Shown here piece by piece: positions 1 to 6,455 of a DNA stretch of 8,170 nt. The stretch is from Dehalococcoidia bacterium. GTDB lineage: Bacteria; Chloroflexota; Dehalococcoidia; JACPQF01. The translations under genes were made by a program, and so were the position numbers. The DNA lies in NCBI GenBank assembly GCA_030650265.1, contig JAUSEJ010001073.1, positions 1 to 8,170 of the forward strand, in the 5' to 3' direction. Positions within the stretch are counted from its first letter, which is position 1; each line of letters begins with the position of its first letter. The notes under the pieces were generated by a model. The model did not search any database, was not told the DNA's origin, and worked only from the letters and a program-made list of their open reading frames with translations.

Positions 1-1602
1 GCGCACAGCCGTGTTTCGATGAAGGAATGTATCAGCCAGGGACAGGGTGCTGGCATTCACGTAAATTGCCCCGCCATAGCCATTCGAGAGGGTGCTGCTG
101 ATCGCACGGTTGCCGTACAAACTGCTGCACTGAACCGTCGAAGGATTGCACAACGTGGCCAGGGGTTCAATGGATTGGCGTCGATCCGGGCTAAGATTCG
201 GGGCGGCAACCGAAGCCGGGTAATCCGTGTCGATGGACAAAGTCGAAGTATAGGCAGCGATCGCCCCGCCATTGCCAGCTTGAGCCTCGTTGTTGCGGAA
301 GATGCAGTTGTCGGCGAAGAGAGCGCTGCCGCCCAGGTAGATCGCGCCGCCACTGCCTGTCGTCGCCTTGTTCCCGTCGTTGCTGGAGCCGAACTCCGCC
401 CCATCACAGTCCACCCGCGGACTGTTGGCGGCGTAGATCGCACCGCCGTTTGCCGCCGTGTTAACCATGAACCTCGGCATAATGTTCAAGAAGTCGTCCA
501 ACCAGGTGCGCGATCCGTTTGCCAAATAGAAAACACCGCCGTTCGTAACAGAAAAGCCGCCACCGTTGTTGGTCGCCGTGTTCGCCACTACGTTCGAATT
601 GGTCAGTCGTACAGTTCCGCCCGGCACGGCGATGCCGCCACCGTTGGCCGCCGAATTCTGGTACACATCTGAATCGGTGTCATACCCAAAGAGTTGCCCG
701 AACACCATCGCGCCACCGCCGTCACCGCTGGCGGTGTTGTTATAGATATCTGAATCATCTGAGAAAGTGACGACGGAACCCGCTCCCACGTAAATTCCGC
801 CGCCGCTGAGTCCGGTGTTGCTGAAGATGTTCGTATTGGACAGCGTGACGGTGGAGCTGCCCAGAAGTTCGAGGCCGGCGCCAAAAGCACTTCCTCCGGT
901 CAGATTGAGGTTGCGAAGGGCCACGACGCTCCCTGCGCTCACATCGACGACGCTCCCGGCGGCGTTTCCATTCAACTGAGTGGGGGCGCTAGTTAGCGTG
1001 TTGCAAGTGCTGTCGTAGTCGCCCTCGATAGTGATCGCCCTGCCGCTGATGTCTACAGTCTCCGTGAAAGTCCCGCTGGCGACGCGCACGGTATTGCCGT
1101 TGGCGGCGGCGTTTACGGCCAACTGAATAGAGGTATAGGCGCACGGCCCGCTATTCAAGCTGGCATGGTTGACAGCGTCAGGCGCAGGGGCCTCGGGTGC
1201 GACGCCCGGCATCAAGCTCTCGGATTCACGCACAGCTTCATCGAGAAGAGGAAAGTGGGGGTCGGCTTGACTCGCCACGAAGGCGAGAACGGCTTCGGGC
1301 CCAGCATTTCGCGCCCTGTCCAGAGCGATTCCTAACATAGATTCGGGCGATTCAAGTACGGGAGGAGCCAGCCTTGGCTCGCGCTCTTCGCCATTTCCCA
1401 CTTGCATTACGACCGGCGTTGGCGTAATCGGCTTTACGAGGCCAGGGTCAACCTTAATCCATTCGTCGCCCTCGCTGTTCAAGACATAGTTTGACTGGGT
1501 CGGTATAGGCCCGGTTGCCAGGATCAATGATGGAGCGGTAGGATCAATAGCGACCACGAGGAGCAGGACAGACGCAATCCAGACGACAAACTGGCGATAC
1601 AT
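1..1602 (-). CDS. Secreted Pmp-like right-handed parallel beta-helix protein, C-terminus outside window
   Basis: An ATG at 1602 opens a frame with no stop down to the window edge: 534 residues, C-terminus missing. Residues about 1-29 look like a signal peptide (MYRQ, then hydrophobic VVWIASVLLLVVA, then a small-residue stretch ending LAT). Residues 30-150 are Pro/Glu-rich and not recognised. From about 153 (CAYTSIQLAVNAA, then TVRVASGTF) the sequence is typical of beta-helix proteins, followed by at least eight short repeats pairing an IFxNT-like turn with GGAI/GGGI (near residues 262, 289, 316, 341, 381, 411, 438, 498). This alternation of GGAI and FxxN resembles chlamydial Pmp and 'choice-of-anchor Q' proteins, which are usually exported and surface-attached. 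A cell-surface role is inferred; no catalytic residues are evident, so a lyase function is not supported. The missing C-terminus would show the anchor. The start has AAGGGGGG upstream. Confidence 0.85.
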   Translation of the reverse strand, partial: MYRQFVVWIASVLLLVVAIDPTAPSLILATGPIPTQSNYVLNSEGDEWIKVDPGLVKPITPTPVVMQVGNGEEREPRLAPPVLESPESMLGIALDRARNAGPEAVLAFVASQADPHFPLLDEAVRESESLMPGVAPEAPAPDAVNHASLNSGPCAYTSIQLAVNAAANGNTVRVASGTFTETVDISGRAITIEGDYDSTCNTLTSAPTQLNGNAAGSVVDVSAGSVVALRNLNLTGGSAFGAGLELLGSSTVTLSNTNIFSNTGLSGGGIYVGAGSVVTFSDDSDIYNNTASGDGGGAMVFGQLFGYDTDSDVYQNSAANGGGIAVPGGTVRLTNSNVVANTATNNGGGFSVTNGGVFYLANGSRTWLDDFLNIMPRFMVNTAANGGAIYAANSPRVDCDGAEFGSSNDGNKATTGSGGAIYLGGSALFADNCIFRNNEAQAGNGGAIAAYTSTLSIDTDYPASVAAPNLSPDRRQSIEPLATLCNPSTVQCSSLYGNRAISSTLSNGYGGAIYVNASTLSLADTFLHRNTAVR

Positions 1603-1909
1603 AGACGCACCCCCCTTGAAGTTTCAAATCGGCGGACACCTGTCGCCGCAATATCGGCCGCTCAGGCTAGCGTAGCAAGAAATGGGCTTGTGGTCAAATG
1701 GTGTCAGTTCTGGTGTTAGTCTGCAACTCGATGGCAATGTGCTCGTGCAGTCGTTCTAACATTCGTTCCCTCCCACTGAGACGACGTTGCAAATCGCCTT
1801 TTCTGGCCAACGCTTGTACTGTGTGCGTCCTTCATGGAAAGATGACTTGATGAAAAAGGGCTTGTCGGTCTTCCGAAATGGTCTATGCCAAAGTATTTGC
1901 GCCCGTCAG
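1603..1909. other. Intergenic stretch between beta-helix gene and secreted-protein relic
   Basis: I see no convincing gene here on either strand. It contains the candidate promoter at 1669-1697 and a G-rich stretch immediately before the ATG at 1602. No clear hairpin followed by a T run was seen after the relic that ends at 1910. Confidence 0.5.
1669..1697 (-). promoter_or_regulatory. Candidate sigma-70 promoter of the beta-helix gene
   Basis: On the minus strand TTGACC (1692-1697, five of six to the -35 consensus) is separated by exactly 17 bases from TACGCT (1669-1674, only three of six to the -10 consensus). It would start transcription about 60 bases before the ATG at 1602. The weak -10 keeps this tentative. 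Confidence 0.35.
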
Positions 1910-2197
1910 CTAAGGGCCATACCCCTTAGTGACGAATGGCAGTAGCACCTTGCCACGAATAGGAGGGCAGGAAACTGAGCCATAGTTGGCTGATTTGAGG
2001 CCGTTACTGTCCAATGCCTCCACTCTGTAGGGGTAAGCCCTTCCCGAATCCATAGAACCGCTTATGCCGGAAGTACCACACGAAACTTTGAACCCCGGCC
2101 CATTCATGTCGAAGGGCACGTGAATCGTATTTTGAAAGAAGCCGCTATAGATAGCGACAATCCTGTTCTCCATCCAGATTCGGCTGAGCGCCGGGCT
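1910..2197 (-). pseudogene. C-terminal relic of an exported protein, Ig/FnIII-like end
   Basis: A frame opens after a TGA at 2198-2200 and runs to TAG at 1910-1912. Its first possible ATG is at 2173, giving 87 residues. The segment AYPYRVEALDSNGLKS has the look of the last strands of a fibronectin-III or Ig-like domain, where Y-x-V-x-A-x-D-x-x-G is common. The closing LLPFVTKGYGP resembles the LPLV-type C-terminal tail common on secreted Chloroflexota proteins (recalled, not searched). There is no signal peptide, no clear ribosome site and no continuation of the domain upstream in any minus frame, so this is best read as the surviving end of a larger gene. The proline/cysteine pair SCPP just before the tail fits an extracellular protein. 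A genuine small ORF remains possible but less likely. Confidence 0.5.
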
Positions 2198-2458
2198 TCA
2201 GAGCCCTTTCTGGCCATGGGACTTTCACCCATCCGCAATCTCCCAAACGACGAACCGGTTGAAAGAAGATTTCTAAGAATCAGAATGGTCCAATCAAGAC
2301 GAGATGTCAACACGCCCGATGTCGTCCTGAATTCTGGCTAGAGTGCATGCCTTTAGCGCCTTCTCTCGATGAACAGGCACAGCCACAACCCGGACTTTGT
2401 GGGATAATCGAAGGCAATATGCGATCCACTTTGGCAAACGGGGGATACTCATCAGCGC

Positions 2459-2914
2459 TCAGACCCAGTCGGCCTTACTCTTGACGATAAACGCCGTATG
2501 AAATTTTAGCCTCCTGATACGCCAGCCGGCAGGAGTGCGAACATATTCTTCCTCATACTTGCCGGCAACCAGCAGTGATTTCCCGTTTGGCGTAGTCATT
2601 GGCACGAGCCCGTGCCAGACGCCGGTCGCACTATCCCCCGTCACTTCGATGATTGGATTCACCATGTAGTGGATGGCGAATTTTGTGACTTTATCCCCCA
2701 GTGGGCGCAACTGCTCGCGTCCTTCCCACCGGCCCGCCGTGTCGCCATCCCATACCACGTCCTCCGTAAACAGCTCCGCCCACTTATCCATACTGTACTC
2801 AGCGCCGTCCCAGCCAACATCGGCGTACTTGCAGTAAAGGGCTTTGAGCTTTCGGATTTCTTCGATGTCCTCGAGTCGCTGAAGTCGCTGCTCCAAGGTC
2901 AGTTTTTCGTTCAT
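2459..2914 (-). CDS. SnoaL-like / NTF2-fold protein (nuclear transport factor 2 family)
   Basis: A 151-residue protein, the normal length for a single-domain SnoaL_4 (PF13577-type) protein. These are cone-shaped alpha+beta barrels, cytosolic and usually oligomeric; members include dehydratases, isomerases, the dehydrochlorinase LinA and many of unknown role. Visible landmarks are a charged N-terminal helix with IEEIRKLKALYCKYAD (residues about 17-32), WAELFTEDVVWD (45-56), GREQL (65-69), FAIHYMVNPIIEV (79-91) and a final strand pair KYEEEYVRTPAGWRIRRLKFH. Asp32 or Asp36 together with His82 sit where LinA has its Asp-His dyad, so an acid-base active site is plausible, but the substrate cannot be named. 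The start is well supported: GGGAGGT (2920-2926) lies five bases before the ATG. It appears to be a single-gene unit, with no neighbour in a matching pathway. Confidence 0.85.
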   Translation of the reverse strand: MNEKLTLEQRLQRLEDIEEIRKLKALYCKYADVGWDGAEYSMDKWAELFTEDVVWDGDTAGRWEGREQLRPLGDKVTKFAIHYMVNPIIEVTGDSATGVWHGLVPMTTPNGKSLLVAGKYEEEYVRTPAGWRIRRLKFHTAFIVKSKADWV

Positions 2915-2919
2915 CTTTC

Positions 2920-2926
2920 ACCTCCC
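2920..2926 (-). promoter_or_regulatory. Strong Shine-Dalgarno of the SnoaL-like gene
   Basis: GGGAGGT on the minus strand, five bases before the ATG at 2914. It is the best ribosome site in the window and fixes the start of this gene. Confidence 0.8.
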
Positions 2927-3453
2927 GGTTTACGATAATCAGACGCCGCGGATATATTCCTTATTTGTTTTCAACCGCCCTTGCTTTTAATAGGATCCCT
3001 TTCGCTGACCGTGTAATGTTAACATATCAGGCATATGCTTACAAATGCCCGTCTAGCATTCTCAGGGGGCGAGACCAGTGAAAAAGTACTTGGCTTAGCT
3101 TGTGCTCAAGCCATTGCTTCGAACCATTCAATAGAGAACGCCAAACCTCAGAGCTTGGCGCCAGATAAGGGACGGTAGCAAGAAACAGATTTGAACTGTC
3201 GATCAATGGCTTATGAGTCTGTTGGGCCAACGTGTCTCATCTAAAGCTAGTTTTGCCGGTGCGCTGCCCGCATTGTTGCGCATTCGGTTTTCCTGATTGG
3301 CTGATTGCTGTCTATGTGTGCAAATACTATGAACATGGTCATTGCATCGTTCGGGCGAGTGGCAGCGCGCTGTCAGGCGCCGGTTGACGAAACTCAGCCC
3401 AGCGAGCGGTCATACCATGCTAAAAGTAGTCATGAAGCTTGGTCGAAGCGCAC
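2927..3453. other. Long gene-poor stretch upstream of the SnoaL-like gene
   Basis: About 530 bases with no convincing gene. The part nearest the SnoaL-like gene (about 2950-3040) is AT-rich, as expected for a promoter region, but I could not find a -35/-10 pair with good spacing. A 63-codon minus frame (3230 to 3039) would need a TTG start, has no ribosome site and has no recognisable motif. No obvious terminator hairpin follows the ATPase stop at 3454. Confidence 0.5.
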
Positions 3454-4857
3454 TCAAGGCAGCAAGTACAGCACAACCGCCACAGGCACTACGCGTACAG
3501 TGTCATCCAGTTCCAGAGTATCGCGTGAGACGATTAGTCCTTTGCCGAAACTGTTGCGAACAATCTTCTTCATGTCGCCATCAATCCTGGTCGCATATTT
3601 GGACTCGACGCACACTACCTTCGGCGGCTGGCCGACGAGGAAATCGATCTCTTTGTGTGAGTTTGTTCGCCAATAATAGAGGGATTGTGGCACACTGAAG
3701 GACTCCTGCAAATGCGCTTCACGCGCCCGAAATAGAGCCATGGCCAAAACCGCTTCTATCGTATGGCTGGTCGTAGGTGATTGCTGGCCGGGGCGGACGT
3801 AGCCGGGGAGACGCCAGAGAAGAGGGTCGGTAGGATATAGCTTCTTTCCTTTCTTCGGGGCAGGCGATCTCTTCGCAAGATCCAGGAAATGTACCACGAG
3901 CAGAAGAAAGGAATCGGCTAATACGTCGGCGTATTCTTTGGCAGTATGTTCTTTGCCCACAGCCATTTCTTCGGCCAAGGCATTCCAACTCGATGGACTA
4001 CCCAGATTCAAAACCACGCGTTCTAGCAGCTTGAGTGCTGTGTTGCGATCGCGCCCCCCTCGTCCCACATCTCCGGCGAAAATATCCCATAGCGTGCGTA
4101 TGGTGGTATCTATTACACTTCCAGTTCTTAGGAAATCGGCTACAGCGGCCGGAAAGCCCCCCACTTCAAGGTAGTTGTCGAGAGCCGCCTGAAGTTCGTC
4201 GAGATAGAGCATGGCATTCCTGATCGGCGTGGTGTCTTCCCCGACAGCGATTTCATTGATGCCCACAATAGGCAGTTTTGCAGAAAGCCCAATCGCCTGA
4301 CAGAACTCTCGAAATGAGAGTGGCAGCAGCAACTTGTCCAGGTCCTGGGCTTGGCCTCGGCGACCGGGCAATCTCTCTGCCCCTCCCCTAAGGTCCACGG
4401 CGCTGGACCCGGTAAGGACAAAACAGTCATTGGCCGCATCTGTATGCTCGCGCAGGTACAGCAGTGCCGTTTGCCAATCGCGAACCCACGAGAGCTCATC
4501 TATGAATATCACCCACGGCGAGTGCTCGCCAGGGAATTGGGCCTTTGCCCGCAGCACTGTGTCTCGCAAGGCTTTCGGATTTCGTTCAAGTTCCATGGAG
4601 GCGTAGAGAATGCGGCGAGGCAAGAAACCTGTCTGGATCAGATTCCGAATCAGTTCTTTTGTGGTCGTGGACTTGCCCACCTGGCGAGGACCGCGCAGTG
4701 TATAAACGTTGGGTTGATCCAGCCGGAATGCATCCAGCATCGATGGTCTTCGTTGAAAGGGCTGGGCGCGCAATTGGACCAGCTTGGGATCCTGTTCGAT
4801 CGCGTTGGGATCCCGCCACCAGGGATTCTGGGCCGCTAACTCTTGGATCGTCGTCAT
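3454..4857 (-). CDS. AAA_14 / DUF4143 family ATP-binding protein
   Basis: A 467-residue protein, full length for this family. Walker A is GPRQVGKST (residues 56-64), Walker B is WVIFIDEL (115-122) and a sensor-like VLTGSS lies at 147-152. The middle-to-C-terminal part has the DUF4143 pattern, with YLEVGGFPAAV at 229-239. Near the end, HKEIDFLV (401-408) and CVESKYA (416-422) form the E-x-D...E-x-K arrangement of a restriction-endonuclease-like fold. In this family that end is usually predicted to be a degenerate or active PD-(D/E)xK domain. Cellular role is unknown; members are scattered in prokaryotic accessory DNA. The ATG at 4857 is chosen over an in-frame ATG at 4980. The 41 extra codons would run antisense through the transposase remnant, and the family N-terminus starts with the region just before WWRDP. 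It stands alone, divergent from the IS relic, and may be transcribed from the box at 4864-4869. Confidence 0.9.
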   Translation of the reverse strand: MTTIQELAAQNPWWRDPNAIEQDPKLVQLRAQPFQRRPSMLDAFRLDQPNVYTLRGPRQVGKSTTTKELIRNLIQTGFLPRRILYASMELERNPKALRDTVLRAKAQFPGEHSPWVIFIDELSWVRDWQTALLYLREHTDAANDCFVLTGSSAVDLRGGAERLPGRRGQAQDLDKLLLPLSFREFCQAIGLSAKLPIVGINEIAVGEDTTPIRNAMLYLDELQAALDNYLEVGGFPAAVADFLRTGSVIDTTIRTLWDIFAGDVGRGGRDRNTALKLLERVVLNLGSPSSWNALAEEMAVGKEHTAKEYADVLADSFLLLVVHFLDLAKRSPAPKKGKKLYPTDPLLWRLPGYVRPGQQSPTTSHTIEAVLAMALFRAREAHLQESFSVPQSLYYWRTNSHKEIDFLVGQPPKVVCVESKYATRIDGDMKKIVRNSFGKGLIVSRDTLELDDTVRVVPVAVVLYLLP

Positions 4858-4863
4858 GGGCTT

Positions 4864-4869
4864 ATTATA
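4864..4869 (-). promoter_or_regulatory. Perfect -10 box (TATAAT) placed for a leaderless ATPase mRNA
   Basis: TATAAT lies on the minus strand with only six bases (AAGCCC) before the ATG at 4857. Transcription normally starts about seven bases after a -10 box, so the message would begin at or within the start codon. There is no Shine-Dalgarno in the interval. The -35 region is weak (TCGGAC-like at 16 bases), so the assignment rests mainly on the -10 box. The box sits at the edge of the transposase remnant. Confidence 0.5.
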
Positions 4870-5008
4870 CCCTTTGCACGAAGAAGTCCGAGCGGTTTTT
4901 AAGAAGAGTCTTCCCTTTGCTCGGCAGACGGGGCATCTCAAGAGCCGCAAGATCAAGGCGGTGTTGGACACGAGCAACATTCTCGGTCAGGGCGCCGTCA
5001 AGGATACG

Positions 5009-5028
5009 TATCCTTCAGCAGAAGGACT
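5009..5028 (+). repeat. Mini-palindrome copy 1 (in-frame insertion)
   Basis: Core TCCTTC-AGCA-GAAGGA at 5011-5026, flanked by TA and CT. It reads as PSAEG between KDTY and LADGI of the transposase, where the family normally has two residues (N-L, from memory). The frame is the same on both sides. The flanks fit the plus-orientation unit. Confidence 0.8.
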
Positions 5029-5085
5029 GGCCGACGGAATCGTCATGCTCAGTCGAGTGTTGGCTGGTTTGGCTGGAACGAAGCT

Positions 5086-5106
5086 GGTCCTTCGGCGGAA
5101 GTATGG
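5086..5106 (-). repeat. Mini-palindrome copy 2 (frame break)
   Basis: Core TCCTTC-GGCG-GAAGTA at 5088-5103, with one base off the perfect arm. The surrounding 23 bases (5084-5106) match copy 3 (5203-5225) with one mismatch. The transposase frame changes here, resuming as VWAETHNLSRCFG. The flanks (GG before, TGG after) give the minus orientation. Confidence 0.8.
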
Positions 5107-5204
5107 GCGGAGACACACAACCTCTCGCGGTGCTTTGGTGCGGCGAGTATCAAGGCGGATGGTCAGGTCGACTGGGAGAATGCCAAAGCGAGGCAGAAGT
5201 TTCT

Positions 5205-5225
5205 GGTCCTTCGGCGGAAGGATGG
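5205..5225 (-). repeat. Mini-palindrome copy 3 (frame restored)
   Basis: Core TCCTTC-GGCG-GAAGGA at 5207-5222. The transposase returns here from the shifted frame (QKFL) to the original frame (VGDADRLLEL), so copies 2 and 3 compensate each other. Minus orientation by its flanks. Confidence 0.8.
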
Positions 5226-5684
5226 TTGGCGATGCCGACCGTCTGTTGGAGTTGGCTCGGCGGGCTATGACTGCTTATGCTTCTGAGAGCGACGAATGCA
5301 AGGAGGTGGTCGAGGCGGCGGATTCGTTGTCACAACTTCTCCTGCAGGACGTAGAGCGTAAGCCGGAAGGTGTGAGCATCAAGGAGGGGGTGAGCCGGGA
5401 TCGGGTAGTCTCGGTGCATGACGCGGAAATGCGTCACGGACGTAAGAGTAAGTCGAAGCTGTTTGATGGGCACAAGGCGGCGGTGGCGGTGGACCCCGAC
5501 AGCCAGTTGATTACTGCTGCCGCGGTGTTGGCGGGGAATGCACCGGACAAAGAGCAGGCGATGGAACTGGTCAAGCAGACCGAGGAGAATGCCCAGGTTG
5601 AGGTGGAAGAGACAATTGGGGACTGTGCCTACGGGGCTGGGACCACTCGCCAAGAGTTTGCCGACGCCGACCGTAAGCTGGTAG

Positions 5685-5705
5685 CCATCCTTCCGCTGAA
5701 GGACC
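5685..5705 (+). repeat. Mini-palindrome copy 4 (frame break)
   Basis: Core TCCTTC-CGCT-GAAGGA at 5688-5703, flanked by CCA and CC. The original frame ends with RKLVAI and the protein continues in the shifted frame as PDRPNCGQTPKEDFRID. Confidence 0.8.
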
Positions 5706-6113
5706 TGATCGCCCCAATTGTGGGCAGACGCCCAAAGAAGACTTCCGAATCGATGTGGATAAGAAGACCTGCACGTGCCCGGCTGGCCATGAGTGCCAGA
5801 TACTGGAGACCAAAGATCGGAATGGTGAGAGGCAGAAGCGGCTGGTATTCAAGTTCGATCCGGTGATCTGTGTCGCGTGTTCGCAGCGGGCGGATTGTGT
5901 GAAGGCTGGACCGGGCAAGGGTCGGACGGTGAGCCTTCATCCACAGGAGAAGCTGCTGCAAGAAGCGCGAGCGTTTCAGTACAGCGAAGAGTTTGGCCCA
6001 TATCGCCAGACAAGGCAGGTAGTAGAGCATCGAATTGGCCGTCTGATGCAATTGGGGCTAAGACAGGCGCGCTACTTTGGGCGCATCAAGACGCTCTACC
6101 AGTTGCTGATGGC

Positions 6114-6134
6114 AGTCCTTCCGCTGAAGGATGG
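6114..6134 (-). repeat. Mini-palindrome copy 5 (frame break)
   Basis: Core TCCTTC-CGCT-GAAGGA at 6116-6131, flanked by AG and TGG. It splits the C-terminal block: YQLLMA on one side and, in another frame, ANLTLVAGKVGLM on the other. Minus orientation by its flanks. Confidence 0.8.
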
Positions 6135-6398
6135 CCAATCTAACACTGGTGGCGGGCAAAGTTGGTCTGATGAAGGTGAAAGGAAGTCGACAGCGACATC
6201 TTGTCCCCGACCTAGCGGCGTAGGTCATCGGAAATTTCGTCCAGTCACTCGCATTCAGCCTTTGCCTAACCCAGCGAAACCGAAATCAAGGGCTGAAACT
6301 GTCAAAACCGTCATCATATCCGAAACTCACATATGCACAGTAGTAAGGCGCTAACCTCTGGTGGTCATACCCGGAGGGGGGTGTTTCCGTCCAGACTT

Positions 6399-6455
6399 CT
6401 AGGCCGTAATCAAACCTGGTGGAAGTTTCTCGTCGATCAAGAACCGGACTTTCAA
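6399..6455 (-). pseudogene. 5' remnant of a DUF5615 PIN-like toxin gene
   Basis: A TTG at 6455 overlaps the TGA stop of the DUF433 gene (TTGA) and opens 18 codons, LKVRFLIDEKLPPGLITA, before TAG at 6399-6401. This is the hallmark start of DUF5615 (Mut7-C/PIN-like) proteins, which typically begin MKxRFLLDENLPP and run about 110-130 residues. They usually lie directly downstream of a DUF433 gene in a toxin-antitoxin pair. In PIN-type nucleases the Asp of the LLDEN segment is one of the metal-binding acids; it is kept here, but the rest of the fold is absent. No later part of the family is found in any minus frame before the transposase remnant, so the gene was cut, probably by the IS event. Non-functional. 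Confidence 0.65.

Larger units (their letters stand above)
4874..6223 (+). pseudogene. IS1182-family transposase, N-terminally truncated and frame-shifted at four palindromes
   Basis: A DDE-type transposase relic. It must be read in pieces. From 4874 to about 5085: GHLKSRKIKAVLDTSN and GAVKDTY. Shifted frame 5083-5206: VWAETHNLSRCFGAASIKA and QVDWENAKARQKFL. First frame again, 5222-5687: VGDADRLLELARRA, SQLLLQDVER, VSVHDAEMRHGRKS, FDGHKAAVAVD and EETIGDCAYG. Shifted frame 5698-6115: PKEDFRID, TCTCPAG, GKGRTVSLHPQEKLLQEA and VVEHRIGRLMQLGLRQARYF. Finally 6131-6223: MANLTLVAGKVGLM to TAG. These blocks are in family order. Likely catalytic acids are Asp in AVLDTS, Asp in GDCAYG and Glu in VVEHR, with a Cys-rich zinc-like patch between the last two. 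The N-terminal part of the family (roughly the first 100 residues, from memory) is absent. Conservation between breaks is high, so inactivation looks recent. Confidence 0.85.
4870..6400 (+). mobile_element. 5'-truncated IS1182-family insertion sequence remnant
   Basis: Bounds are approximate. The left edge is where transposase-like coding begins, about 15 bases from the ATPase start codon. The right edge is placed where the coding sequence of the neighbouring toxin remnant breaks off, near 6399. Between the end of the recognisable transposase (6223) and 6400 lie about 175 bases with no gene, presumably the IS 3' end. No terminal inverted repeats could be matched because the left end is missing. 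The element carries five short palindromic insertions and is not expected to be active. Confidence 0.7.

Noticed and set aside
19..672. 217-codon plus-strand open frame
   Set aside because: It lies antisense to the beta-helix gene, whose repeats explain the sequence. The plus translation has no motif, and its openness follows from the biased composition of the repeats.
3039..3230. 63-codon minus-strand frame between the SnoaL-like gene and the ATPase
   Set aside because: It needs a TTG start, has no ribosome site and shows no recognisable domain.
3618..3634. Possible sixth palindrome (CCTTCGGCGG) in the ATPase gene
   Set aside because: Only the left arm and loop match; the right arm is absent and the reading frame and family sequence are undisturbed.
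4858..4980. Longer N-terminus for the ATPase starting at 4980
   Set aside because: The 41 extra codons are antisense to conserved transposase coding (AVLDTS region), and the -10 box at 4864-4869 would lie inside the gene.
4545..5270. 241-codon plus-strand frame across the ATPase start and the IS
   Set aside because: It crosses the ATPase-IS junction in the wrong frame for the transposase blocks and has no family features.
5009..6134. CRISPR array or IS terminal repeats as an explanation of the palindromes
   Set aside because: Spacing is irregular (core starts 77, 119, 481 and 428 bases apart), units are too short, orientation is mixed and the intervals encode conserved transposase.
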